From positions 1 to 41,468 of IMG/VR virus record IMGVR_UViG_3300047678_000666: a DNA stretch of 41,468 bases. One strand, 5' to 3'. Made by a program: the position numbers and the translations under genes. The notes below the pieces were generated by a model that saw only the letters and a program-made list of their open reading frames with translations, was not told the origin of the DNA and did no database searches. This document shows, one piece after another, positions 5,606 through 13,720 of this stretch; the stretch's first letter is position 1; every line of letters begins with the position of its first letter. Source of the DNA: a virus.

Positions 5606-7846
5606 ATGCAGACGTTACGGGCCATTTCACGCGTGCAGCCGTTGATCGAACCTTCTTTGGAAATGATGCAGCGGCATCTGGAACACCTGTTCGGCGGGTT
5701 TCTTGACGGCTGCCATGATGGCCTTATCGAAATTGCCCATACGGATACGCATGACCGCAAGCTGAAACATGCCCGCCTCTTCGGCACCGATGAAATCGAA
5801 AAGGCGGCGCAGTTTGCTTTCGAGCAAAACCGGTTGCCGGGTCAGAATGTTTATGTTGGCGCGGCCTTGAGAAAACCCGAAGCGCCACGCGACCGGCGCG
5901 CCAGCGACGATGACGTGCTGTGCCTGCCAGCTTTCTACACAGATCTTGATCAGGATGAAGCGGCCAAGCTGGCAAAGCAGCGTTATCGCGGCTGCCCGCC
6001 CACCTGCGTAGTGGTGACAGGCCGTAAGCCGCATGTCCGCGCGCAGTTATGGTGGCTTCAGGAAGCGCCGGAGCGCGATCCCGCGCGCATTCGCCAGCAG
6101 AACGCGGCGCTGGCCGCTGCGCTTGGCGGCGACAGCACGGTTGTTAACCCGTCGCGCGTCATGCGCCTTGCCGGTTCAATCGCGTGGCCGCATAAGCCAG
6201 GTCGCGTGCTAGAACGCACGGAATTGCAATCTTTCACGGATGGCCGCCCGCGCAGCTATGCCGAAGGCCAGCTTGCGAAAGCCTTCCCCGCGGTTGAAGA
6301 AAAGTCTGCGCCGCCGAAGCCAACACCTACGCTTAACATCGGCACGCCTGATCCGCTATCGGTCGAGGCCGCACTACAAGCGGTCAAGTCGGGTTATCAA
6401 TGGCACAATAACCTTCTGCGCCTTGTCGCTCACTGGGTTGCGCGCAACTGGTCGGACGCTGAAATCATCGCCGCGACCGAAAGCCTGACGCTGCCCGGCT
6501 ACAGGGCAGATCAAACGCGCCGAGAGGTTTTGCAGATGATCCTCGGCGCGCGCGCCAAATGGGCCATCCCAGATCCAGCCAACAAGCTTGATGAAATCTC
6601 CAGCTCGCCGCTGCTGATTTCTTTTGTCCACGATCTCAATATCGCCATGCTGCCGCAGCGAAAATGGATGTTGGGGCGTTGCCTTCTATGCGGCCATTTA
6701 AGCCTGCTGGTTGCGCCGCCGGGCGTTGGAAAATCCACACTTTGTATCGCCCTTGGCGTGGCCGTGGTCACCGGCAAGAATATCACCGGCCATACCGTGC
6801 ATCAGTCCGGCAAGGTATGGATTTACAACAACGAAGATGACGAAGACGAGCTGAAGCGCCGCCTTGCCGCCGTGCTTCAGCATCATGGCCTGACGCTGGA
6901 CGACATCAAGGACAGGCTGGCCATCAACAGCGGATCAGACCGGCCATTGCTTTTCGCCAAGACGCAAACCAATGGCGGCGTGCTGCGCCTGCCGGATGTC
7001 GAAGCCTGCATCGCCCACATCAAGGCTAACGACATCAAGGTTTTTATTGCCGATCCCTTTGTTGAAACCCATGAGGTCGAGGAAAACAGCAATGAGCAAA
7101 TAAAAGTCGTGGCGCAGATGTTCCGCGAGATCGCGCGCCGCACAGGTTGCGCCGTTCTGTTGGTGCATCACACGGCCAAACCGCCGCAAGGATCGTCGGA
7201 CGGCCATGCCGGAAATATGCACACGGCGCGCGGCGCAAGCGCGCTTGTCGGCGTTGCGCGCGTGGTGGTGACGCTGTTTGGCATGAGCAACCGCGATGCC
7301 GAGCGCTATAGCGTGCGAGACGAAGACCGGCACCTTTACGCCCGCCTTGATGATGCCAAAGCCAATTTGAGCCTCGCTTCACCTAACGCCCTGTGGTTCA
7401 GGCGGGCCAGCGTCACCATCGCCAATGGCGATGAGGTAGGCGTGTTGGAAACGGTCGAACTGGCTTCCGCTCCCAAACCGGACAGCCACGAAGAGGATGA
7501 GCGGAAAACCGTCATCGCTTGCTTGCTGGCGCAAATTCAGGAACCGGAAATCTCCCTCAACGCGGCGGCAAAGCAGTTGGCATGGAGCGGTGACGAACGC
7601 TTCGCCCAATACCGCCAGACCGACGACAAAGGCAACCGCCGCGCCTCGCGCACGTTGCGCGAAATCATCGTCACGGCCTGCCGCATGAACACCGTCATCG
7701 TCAATGACGGCATGGTGTCCGGCTTCACGGCGAACATGGCCAAAAAACCGGTCACGCTAAAGCGTTTCTCACGCGCCTTCGGCACGCCGGAGCTGGCCGC
7801 TTCCGCACCTGAACTTTGGCCCGAAACGGAGGATATGGATGACTAA
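5606..7846 (+). CDS. Primase-helicase fusion (AEP-type primase plus RepA-like AAA ATPase)
   Basis: A 746-residue replication protein. Residues ~1-230 carry an archaeo-eukaryotic-type primase: DLD in AFYTDLDQDEA, a histidine in TGRKPHVRAQLWW and an aspartate in LGGDSTVVNPSRVMRLAG. After a linker and a helical domain, residues ~345-560 form a RepA/RecA-like hexameric helicase with Walker A APPGVGKST, Walker B KVFIADPF and the sensor VLLVHHTAK. The C-terminal ~140 residues may bind DNA. It would prime and unwind the phage origin, perhaps the repeat-rich stretch right after its stop. The ATG at 5606 has only a weak ribosome-binding site, and a start at residues 20-21 (MM) is possible. Confidence 0.88.
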   Translation: MQTLRAISRVQPLIEPSLEMMQRHLEHLFGGFLDGCHDGLIEIAHTDTHDRKLKHARLFGTDEIEKAAQFAFEQNRLPGQNVYVGAALRKPEAPRDRRASDDDVLCLPAFYTDLDQDEAAKLAKQRYRGCPPTCVVVTGRKPHVRAQLWWLQEAPERDPARIRQQNAALAAALGGDSTVVNPSRVMRLAGSIAWPHKPGRVLERTELQSFTDGRPRSYAEGQLAKAFPAVEEKSAPPKPTPTLNIGTPDPLSVEAALQAVKSGYQWHNNLLRLVAHWVARNWSDAEIIAATESLTLPGYRADQTRREVLQMILGARAKWAIPDPANKLDEISSSPLLISFVHDLNIAMLPQRKWMLGRCLLCGHLSLLVAPPGVGKSTLCIALGVAVVTGKNITGHTVHQSGKVWIYNNEDDEDELKRRLAAVLQHHGLTLDDIKDRLAINSGSDRPLLFAKTQTNGGVLRLPDVEACIAHIKANDIKVFIADPFVETHEVEENSNEQIKVVAQMFREIARRTGCAVLLVHHTAKPPQGSSDGHAGNMHTARGASALVGVARVVVTLFGMSNRDAERYSVRDEDRHLYARLDDAKANLSLASPNALWFRRASVTIANGDEVGVLETVELASAPKPDSHEEDERKTVIACLLAQIQEPEISLNAAAKQLAWSGDERFAQYRQTDDKGNRRASRTLREIIVTACRMNTVIVNDGMVSGFTANMAKKPVTLKRFSRAFGTPELAASAPELWPETEDMDD

Positions 7847-7857
7847 AACCGGTTCTA

Positions 7858-8022
7858 TGTTTCAAACGCGAAATTCAGAGGAACACATTGATATATTTCA
7901 GTGTTTCCGTGTTTCGCATTTTAGGCGAAACATCCATGCGCTAACTGTTTGTTTTTGGCTCGTGTTTCGGAGTTTCAGGTGTTTCCCCCTATTAGGGGGC
8001 ATGGCATGCGAAACACGCATGC
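7858..8022 (+). promoter_or_regulatory. Repeat-rich non-coding region, candidate replication origin or control site
   Basis: Between the primase-helicase stop and the next gene, TGTTTC occurs at 7858, 7902, 7910, 7963 and 7980, and inverted (GAAACA) at 7927 and 8010. Three hairpins follow each other: GTTTCGC/GCGAAAC at 7911-7931, a perfect palindrome CCCCCTAtTAGGGGG at 7985-7999, and GCATGCG/CGCATGC at 8004-8022. The stretch 7860-7960 is AT-richer than its surroundings. Iterons plus AT-rich DNA next to a primase-helicase gene suggest an origin. A regulatory leader is the alternative. Confidence 0.5.
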
Positions 8023-8044
8023 CCGCCACCCTATGGGGGCGGCC

Positions 8045-8569
8045 ATGACCGCCGCCAATCCGGCTTTGGCCCGGCAGGCAACCGTTGACGGTCTGGATTA
8101 CCTTGCGCGTGAAATGGAAAACCGCTGGGGCGTAGGACGCCTTCGGCTTTTGGTTGGCGATTTTCTGCGCATGAAGTTTGACGCGCAGAGCGAAAAACTC
8201 AACGCCGCCTTGCAGGAAGGTAATTCGGAATTCATCGCCGTGCAGGCCGAGGGGATGCGCCGCGCATGGGCGTATCTCGATAAGGCGGCGCGCGAAGCTG
8301 GCCACAGGCCGCTTGATCCGACCGTCTGGGAAATCACGCTGCCCAGCGCCGGTATCGCCGTCGCGCTAGTGCGCAACGAGGCCGAGGCACACGCCATCGG
8401 CAAAGACCGCGTCGTGTTCACGACCAAGGAAATCGGCCTGCTGCTGGAAAAACTCCCTGAAGCGATCCGCCGCGTGAAGGAACATTTTCCGGGCGCGTTC
8501 ATCACCAGTTTCCGATCCAAAACCCCCAAGCCTTTTGACTGGTCAAAGGGCGACGACATTCCGTTCTGA
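8045..8569 (+). CDS. Conserved phage protein with SSB-like C-terminal tip
   Basis: A 174-residue, mostly helical protein, of a type I know from alphaproteobacterial prophages without assigned function. The N-terminal part has GVGRLRLLVGDFLRMKF, the middle has MRRAWAYLDKAAREAGH and PTVWEI. The final residues SKGDDIPF are nearly identical to the SSB C-terminal tip that docks replication and repair proteins. No OB-fold pattern is evident, so this may be a partner that mimics SSB. The start is uncertain: ATG 8045 follows GGGGG at short spacing, and an in-frame ATG at 8006 follows AGGGGG, which would add 13 residues. Confidence 0.65.
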   Translation: MTAANPALARQATVDGLDYLAREMENRWGVGRLRLLVGDFLRMKFDAQSEKLNAALQEGNSEFIAVQAEGMRRAWAYLDKAAREAGHRPLDPTVWEITLPSAGIAVALVRNEAEAHAIGKDRVVFTTKEIGLLLEKLPEAIRRVKEHFPGAFITSFRSKTPKPFDWSKGDDIPF

Positions 8570-8581
8570 CGAGAAAGAAGC

Positions 8582-8773
8582 ATGCAGTGGCATCCCCGCA
8601 ATTTTGGTGGCAAACGCCCCGACCCGGAAAGCATCAAGCGCGAGGGCTGGAATGCTGACGGCATCCTTGTCGTCAAGGCTGACGATGAACGGCTGTCATG
8701 GCCGGAACAGGAACAGGTCAAGCAGATCGGGGAAAAACTCTACGGCAAGCGCGATAAGGACGGCCAAGCATGA
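8582..8773 (+). CDS. Small hypothetical protein
   Basis: A 63-residue protein beginning MQWHPRNFGGKRPDPESIKR with a charged C-terminal half (WPEQEQVKQIGEKLYGKR). I see no known motif. It is accepted as a gene because it fills the space between two phage genes exactly: it starts 12 bases after the previous stop and overlaps the next start in an ATGA junction. Similar small proteins sit before DUF6362-type genes in related prophages as far as I remember. Confidence 0.6.
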   Translation: MQWHPRNFGGKRPDPESIKREGWNADGILVVKADDERLSWPEQEQVKQIGEKLYGKRDKDGQA

Positions 8774-9153
8774 AGAAACGATGGACGCCCTCACTTGTCG
8801 CCGATCAGCTTGAAGAAGCTATCTCCACGCTGCGCCGCCTGCCGCCCGAAAAGGTGCGGGGCTATTTCAACGTCTGGCCTCCCGTTCAGCACACCGAAAT
8901 GGAAAAGCTTCAGATGGAAAAGCAGCCGATCAAGCTGCGCGCGCAGCCGGATGCTATCTCGCGGCTGGAGCAAACGCTTGGCTGGATGAAGTGGCTGGAG
9001 GTCGAGGAACGGAAGATCTTGTGGAAGCGCGCGGCCAACGTGCGTTGGAAAGCTATCTGCTGGGAATTCGGATGCGACCGCTCGACCGCGTGGCGCAAGT
9101 GGGTGTTCGCGCTCGCCAAGGTCAGTTCGATGTTAAACGCTTGTAAGAAATAG
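8770..9153 (+). CDS. DUF6362-like phage protein with C-terminal HTH
   Basis: A 127-residue protein matching my recollection of the DUF6362 pattern. The opening is WTPSLVADQLEEAISTLRRL, then GYFNVWPPV, AISRLEQTLGWMKWLEVEE, and a sigma-region-4-like HTH with NVRWKAICWEFGCDRSTAWRKW followed by ALAKVSSMLNA. The HTH suggests DNA binding. Its place at the end of the early operon and before the packaging genes makes it a candidate late-gene activator. That role is an inference. It overlaps the upstream gene by four bases. Confidence 0.75.
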   Translation: MKKRWTPSLVADQLEEAISTLRRLPPEKVRGYFNVWPPVQHTEMEKLQMEKQPIKLRAQPDAISRLEQTLGWMKWLEVEERKILWKRAANVRWKAICWEFGCDRSTAWRKWVFALAKVSSMLNACKK

Positions 9154-9479
9154 AAAATCACTGCAACACTTTTCCATGCGACAGATGCAACAGAATCTGA
9201 CATCTTTTCCGGCATGATCGCGGGTGGTGCGCATGAAGCGTTCGCACCGCGATTAACTCAAGCGTTTCAAAGACTTCGGCGGTTCCTTTCCGGCCAGAAG
9301 CTTAAGCGGGCGGGCGAGGCCCGCTAATCCGCTAGTGACAGAAACAAAAACGAGGTTCGCACCCGCTCGCTTTTGCGGCGTGCGGCGAAACCGCTGACAA
9401 CGCGCCAACTTATTAATTTCATCGGTGCGCACAGCCATGCGCACAGTGCGCACGTCGTGCGCAGTTAAACAGGAACTCA
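9154..9479 (+). promoter_or_regulatory. 326-bp intergenic region with two hairpins and TGCGCA repeats
   Basis: No credible gene is seen on either strand. It holds a hairpin at 9217-9253 (ATCGC and GGTGCG pairing with CGCACC and GCGAT, with a 4-base bulge), a second GC hairpin at 9305-9325 (AGCGGGC/GCCCGCT) without a T tract, and four TGCGCA palindromes at 9426-9463 just before the MTase start. Being the largest gap between early and late genes, it is the likely place for late-gene control. Confidence 0.55.
9426..9463 (+). repeat. Four TGCGCA repeats upstream of the MTase gene
   Basis: TGCGCA, itself a palindrome, occurs at 9426, 9438, 9447 and 9458, mostly extended to TGCGCAC. The last copy ends 17 bases before the ATG of the ParB-MTase gene, so a bound protein would sit over its promoter or ribosome-binding site. 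Possible operator. Confidence 0.6.
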
Positions 9480-10787
9480 ATGCCAGAGAATATTTTCCGC
9501 GACCGCGCTATCGAGCGCTGGCCGATTGAACGGCTGTTGCCTTACGCCAGCAACGCCCGTACCCATTCGGATGATCAGGTGGCGCAGCTGGCGGGGTCGC
9601 TGGTCGAATTCGGCTGGACGAATCCAGTGTTGGTCGATCAGGACGGCGTGATCGTTGCCGGGCATGGCCGCGTGCTGGCAGCGCGCCAGCTTGGCCTGAC
9701 CGATATCCCGATCATCCGCCTTGGCGATTTGTCGCCCGCGCAGATCCGCGCCTACCGGTTGGCTGATAATCAGTTGGCGCTTAACGCGGACTGGGACGAA
9801 AAGATGCTGGCGGCGGAACTCGCCCGCTTGCAGGAAGAAGATTTTGACCTGGCCTTGACCGGTTTCCCGACCGACGAGCTTGACCGGTTGCTGGCCGAAA
9901 CCGGCCAAGGCGGAAACGAAAACGCGGGCGAGGACAGCGCGCCGGAGCCGCCCGTAACGCCTGTCAGCCAGACCGGCGATCTGTGGTTGCTGGGCCGCCA
10001 CCGCCTGCAATGCGGCGACAGCACCAGCGCGGAAGACATCAACCGGCTGATGGACGGCAAAAAGGCCAAGCTGTTTTCAACTGATCCGCCCTATCTGGTC
10101 GATTACACCGGTGCCAACCGGCCCGGCTGTTTCGAGACGCGCGACTGGTCAGACCTTTACCGCGAAATCGACATCAAGGATGCGGAAGGTTTTCTGCGCG
10201 GGTTGTTTTCGGTCGGGCTGCAAGTCTGCGAAGAAAATTCCGCTTGGTATTGCTGGCACGCGCACAAGCGCGCGTCGCTGATTGAAAAAATCTGGCACGA
10301 GCTGGGCGTTCTCAATCACCAGCAGATCATCTGGGTAAAGCCGGTCTTTGTGCAGTCCTTCAGTTTTTATCCGTGGCAGCACGAACCTTGCCTGATGGGC
10401 TGGAAACAGGGTTTCAAGCCGGAGCATGACGGCGACAATTCATCCGTCACTTCGGTTTGGCAACTCGACTGGGAAGGCCGCGCGCGGCCTGTCGGTGCCG
10501 AGCATCCAACCATGAAGCCGATTGAAATTTTTGCCATACCGATGCGCAAGCACACCAAGCCCGGCGATATTTGTTACGAGCCTTTCAGCGGTTCCGGATC
10601 GCAGATCATGGCCGGTGAGAAAACCGGGCGCTGCGTTTACGCGAATGAAATTCAGCCAGCCTTTGTGGATGTCGCCATCCGCCGGTGGCAGGAAGCGGCG
10701 GGCGAAGATGCCGTGCTGGCCGCGACAGGAGAAAGCTATACGAAAACGGCGGCGGCCAGAGGGGTTGACCCGCAAGCCGCCGCCTGA
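9480..10787 (+). CDS. ParB-like domain fused to DNA methyltransferase (beta class)
   Basis: A 435-residue protein. Residues ~1-150 form a ParB/sulfiredoxin-like domain (IERLLPYASNARTHS, then VAGHGRVLAARQLG, then AYRLADNQLAL). The C-terminal half is an N6-adenine or N4-cytosine methyltransferase with motif IV DPPY (about residue 203) before the AdoMet motif PFSGSGSQ (about residue 362), the beta-class order. Such fusions are common in phages and modify phage DNA against host restriction, or regulate packaging. There is no cognate nuclease next to it, so it is an orphan. AGGA sits six bases before the ATG, and four TGCGCA repeats lie directly upstream. Confidence 0.9.
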   Translation: MPENIFRDRAIERWPIERLLPYASNARTHSDDQVAQLAGSLVEFGWTNPVLVDQDGVIVAGHGRVLAARQLGLTDIPIIRLGDLSPAQIRAYRLADNQLALNADWDEKMLAAELARLQEEDFDLALTGFPTDELDRLLAETGQGGNENAGEDSAPEPPVTPVSQTGDLWLLGRHRLQCGDSTSAEDINRLMDGKKAKLFSTDPPYLVDYTGANRPGCFETRDWSDLYREIDIKDAEGFLRGLFSVGLQVCEENSAWYCWHAHKRASLIEKIWHELGVLNHQQIIWVKPVFVQSFSFYPWQHEPCLMGWKQGFKPEHDGDNSSVTSVWQLDWEGRARPVGAEHPTMKPIEIFAIPMRKHTKPGDICYEPFSGSGSQIMAGEKTGRCVYANEIQPAFVDVAIRRWQEAAGEDAVLAATGESYTKTAAARGVDPQAAA

Positions 10788-10795
10788 ACGAAAGA

Positions 10796-11158
10796 TTATT
10801 TTTCGGTTTTGATGCGATAACGCTTCACGCCATCCTTGTCCTGTTCGGTGATGATGGTGTGGCCGAGAACTTTCCGCACCTGTCGGCTAAGGAAGCTGCG
10901 CAGCGTGTGCGGCAGCCAGCCGGTCGCCTCTTGCATTTCAGCGTGGGTTGCGCCGCCCGCTTTCTGCAAAAGCGACACGACAATGTCGCCCTTGCCGGTC
11001 TTTTTCTCGCGGGCGGCTTTTGATTTCTTGCCGGGCATGGCTGCGACAGCAGCCAGCGCGGTTTCCATCGGGGTCTGTTTTGCCTTGCCGTTCGGCTTGG
11101 CGGCTTTGCCCTTCTTGGCGGACGCTTTGGCTTTCGCCGGTTTTTTCTTGCTGCTCAT
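10796..11158 (-). CDS. DUF3489-type protein with Lys/Ala-rich tail
   Basis: A 120-residue leftward gene between two rightward phage genes. The N-terminal half is lysine- and alanine-rich like histone H1 tails (KKKPAKAKASAKKGKAAK). The C-terminal ~65 residues match the DUF3489 pattern: DIVVSLLQKAGGATHAEMQ, ATGWLPHTLRSFLSRQ, then a variant of LGHTIITE and VKRYRI, a winged-HTH-like fold. It probably binds DNA. Of two neighbouring ATGs (11164 and 11158) the inner one has GGAG at nine bases and is chosen. Its stop lies nine bases from the stop of the converging MTase gene, so it looks like an inserted independent unit. Confidence 0.8.
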   Translation of the reverse strand: MSSKKKPAKAKASAKKGKAAKPNGKAKQTPMETALAAVAAMPGKKSKAAREKKTGKGDIVVSLLQKAGGATHAEMQEATGWLPHTLRSFLSRQVRKVLGHTIITEQDKDGVKRYRIKTEK

Positions 11159-11270
11159 AATCATCTTCTCCTTGGTTCGGGTTTTAAGGGATGTGACATG
11201 AGCCAGAGAACGCGGCGCATCTCCACTGAATAGAGCGGCCTTTGCTTACAATCAGCTTCAGTTAACCATC

Positions 11271-11813
11271 ATGGGATTATCACGCCGCGCTTACGCCGCC
11301 CGGATCGGCAAATCCGAGGCCTATATCCGCAAGATGATTGCGCAAGGGCGCATCAAGCCGGAAGAGGACGGCACCCTCGATCCTGACAAGGCCGATGCCG
11401 CGCTTGGCGCGGAGAACGGCAAAGCGCCTAAAGCCGAAGGCCGCTTGCGCCCGGTGCCGGAAGTGGCCGTGGACAGCGTGCGTGAAACCTTGCGCGAAAA
11501 CGGCTTGCCGCCCACCGCTGGCGGCATGACTTATTTGCAGGCGCGCACGGCCAACGAAGTTTTGAAGGCGCAGGAGCGCCGCTTGCGCTTGCAGCGCCTG
11601 AAAGATGAACTGGTCGACCGCAACCGCGTCATCGCCCATGTGTTTTCGCTGGCGCGCGCCGAGCGCGATGCATGGATCGGCTGGCCCGCCCGCGTCGCGG
11701 CGCTGATGGCCGCTGAACTTGGGGTCGATGCCCACCAACTTGAACAACTGATGCTCGCGCATGTGCGGGCGCATCTCGAAACTTTAGCCGAGCCAAGGAT
11801 TGACCTTCGCTGA
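11271..11813 (+). CDS. Terminase small subunit (Nu1-like)
   Basis: A 180-residue DNA-packaging protein. The N-terminus is a winged HTH as in lambda Nu1 (LSRRAYAARIGKSEAYIRKM, then IAQGRIKPEEDGTLDPDKAD). A linker and a long charged helix follow (ANEVLKAQERRLRLQRLKDE, then LVDRNRVIAHVFSLARAERD), ending with WPARVAALMAAELGV. It recognises the packaging site and loads the large subunit. The order small terminase, large terminase, gpW, portal, protease repeats that of lambda. No strong ribosome-binding site precedes ATG 11271. A TACAAT at 11247 may be a -10 element. Confidence 0.88.
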   Translation: MGLSRRAYAARIGKSEAYIRKMIAQGRIKPEEDGTLDPDKADAALGAENGKAPKAEGRLRPVPEVAVDSVRETLRENGLPPTAGGMTYLQARTANEVLKAQERRLRLQRLKDELVDRNRVIAHVFSLARAERDAWIGWPARVAALMAAELGVDAHQLEQLMLAHVRAHLETLAEPRIDLR

Positions 11814-13716
11814 TGAATATGACGGGCGTCCGGAAATCCTGCGGACATGGCGGCAAGGCTTCAAGCCCGATCCGCTGTTGCGGGTTTCGACATGGGCGGA
11901 TCGCTACCGCGTTCTGACGTCGCGCGCGGCCAGCGAGCCGGGCCGTTACCGCACCGAACGCACGCCTTACATGCGGGAGATCATGGATCGGCTGTCGCCG
12001 TCCGATCCCGCCGAGAAAATTGTTCTTATCAAGGGCGCGCAGATCGGCGCGACGGAAGCGGCCAACAACGCGGTCGGCTACTGGATGCACCAAACGCCGG
12101 GGCCGATCCTGCTGGTGCAGCCCACGGTCGAGCTGGCGAAACGCAACAGCCAGCAGCGCATCGACCCGCTGATCGAGGATTGCACGGAGCTTCGCGCCAT
12201 CGTCAAACCGGCGCGCTCAAGGGACAGCGGCAACACCGTTCTCTCGAAAGAATTCACGGGCGGATTGCTGGTGCTGACCGGCGCGAACAGCGCGGTCGGC
12301 CTGCGATCCATGCCCGCGCGCTTTCTGGTCTTGGATGAAGTGGATGCCTATGAAGCTGACATTGACGGCGAAGGCGATCCGGTTTCGCTGGCGGAAGCCC
12401 GCACGCGCACCTTCGGCCACCGGCGCAAGATTTTTATGCTTTCGACGCCGACCATCGAAGGCTTTTCCCGCATCGCGGCGGAATTCGAGGGCAGCGATAA
12501 GCGGTATTATTTTATTCCATGCCCGCATTGCCAGCACATGCAGTGGCTTCGCTTCGAGCGGCTGCGCTGGGAAAAAGGTAAACCCGAAACGGCGGCCTAT
12601 TTTTGCGAAAGCTGCGAAAAGCCCTTTTACGATCACCACAAGGCCAGGTCATTGGGTCTCGGTGAATGGCGGCCCACGGCGCTTTCCAGTCACGCCCGGC
12701 TTTACGGCTATCACATCTCCGCGCTGTACGCGCCGACCGGCTGGATAAGCTGGCCCGACATCGCGCGCGAATGGGAAGCGGCGCAGGAATCCGATGCACG
12801 GATCAAGGCAGCGAAGAATACATTGCTAGGTGAAACATGGACGGAGCGCGGCGAAGCGCCGGATTGGCAACGGCTTTATGACCGGCGCGAAGATTACCGC
12901 ATCGGCACTGTGCCTGAAGGCGGCCTGATCTTGACGGCTGGCGTCGATGTGCAGAAAGACCGGCTGGAAGTCGAGATCGTGGCATGGGGCCGTGACCGCG
13001 AAAGCTGGTCAATCGATTACCGCGTTTTGCAGGGCGATCCGTACAAAAAAGATGTTTGGGAAGATCTGGACGAAGTGCTGGCCGAAAGCTTCCGCACAAA
13101 GCGCGGCGGCTACCTGCAAATTGCCCGCATGGGCATCGATACCGGTTATGCCACGCAGGCGGTTTACGACTGGACGCGAAAACATCCGGGCCGCGCCATC
13201 GCTGTCAAAGGCTTTGACCGGTTGCCGCTGGCCATCGGTGCCGTGCGGAAAGCGGATGTGTCAGTCAATGGCAAGCGCCTCAAGCGCGGCATGGTGCTAT
13301 GGCAGGTCGGCACCGGCTTTTTGAAGTCGGAACTTTATGGCTTGCTGCGCAAGGAAAAACCAACCGACGAAAATCTGGCCACTGGAGAGGCGTTTCCTTC
13401 CGGTTACTGCCATTTCCCGAAATACGGAGAGGAATTTTTTAAGCAGCTGGCGGCAGAACGGCTTGTCACCGTCAAGGACAAGCGCGGCTATCCCCGCAGC
13501 GAATGGCGCAAGCTGCGCGAACGCAACGAGGCGCTGGACTGCCGCATCTATGCCCGCGCCACGGCGGCGGCGGTCGGCATCGACCGCTTTAGCGATATGG
13601 CTTGGCAGAAAATGGAAAACGCTATTGCGCCGGTTTCCGAACCGCAACAGGCGCAAAGCGATAAACAGAAACCGGCGTCTTCCGAACGGCGCATCATCAA
13701 GAGCAATTATGTATGA
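11800..13716 (+). CDS. Terminase large subunit, GpA family
   Basis: A 638-residue ATPase-nuclease that cuts and packages the concatemeric genome. The ATPase part has KGAQIGATEAANN in the Walker A position, a non-canonical form typical of GpA, and Walker B FLVLDEVDAY. A zinc-ribbon-like insert follows (CPHC...CESC, about residues 234-268). The nuclease part begins TAGVDVQKDRLEVEIVAWG. The length fits the family. An in-frame stop at 11785 leaves TTG 11800 as the practical start. This overlaps the small subunit by 14 bases, implying translational coupling. Confidence 0.95.
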   Translation: MTFADEYDGRPEILRTWRQGFKPDPLLRVSTWADRYRVLTSRAASEPGRYRTERTPYMREIMDRLSPSDPAEKIVLIKGAQIGATEAANNAVGYWMHQTPGPILLVQPTVELAKRNSQQRIDPLIEDCTELRAIVKPARSRDSGNTVLSKEFTGGLLVLTGANSAVGLRSMPARFLVLDEVDAYEADIDGEGDPVSLAEARTRTFGHRRKIFMLSTPTIEGFSRIAAEFEGSDKRYYFIPCPHCQHMQWLRFERLRWEKGKPETAAYFCESCEKPFYDHHKARSLGLGEWRPTALSSHARLYGYHISALYAPTGWISWPDIAREWEAAQESDARIKAAKNTLLGETWTERGEAPDWQRLYDRREDYRIGTVPEGGLILTAGVDVQKDRLEVEIVAWGRDRESWSIDYRVLQGDPYKKDVWEDLDEVLAESFRTKRGGYLQIARMGIDTGYATQAVYDWTRKHPGRAIAVKGFDRLPLAIGAVRKADVSVNGKRLKRGMVLWQVGTGFLKSELYGLLRKEKPTDENLATGEAFPSGYCHFPKYGEEFFKQLAAERLVTVKDKRGYPRSEWRKLRERNEALDCRIYARATAAAVGIDRFSDMAWQKMENAIAPVSEPQQAQSDKQKPASSERRIIKSNYV

Positions 13717-13720
13717 TGTT

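Noticed and set aside
7983-8000. CCCCCTAtTAGGGGG as a Rho-independent terminator
   Set aside because: The loop is a single base and no T tract follows on either strand, so it is better seen as a binding site or part of an origin.
9305-9325. GC hairpin AGCGGGC/GCCCGCT as terminator
   Set aside because: No T tract on either strand; kept only as a structural note in the intergenic entry.
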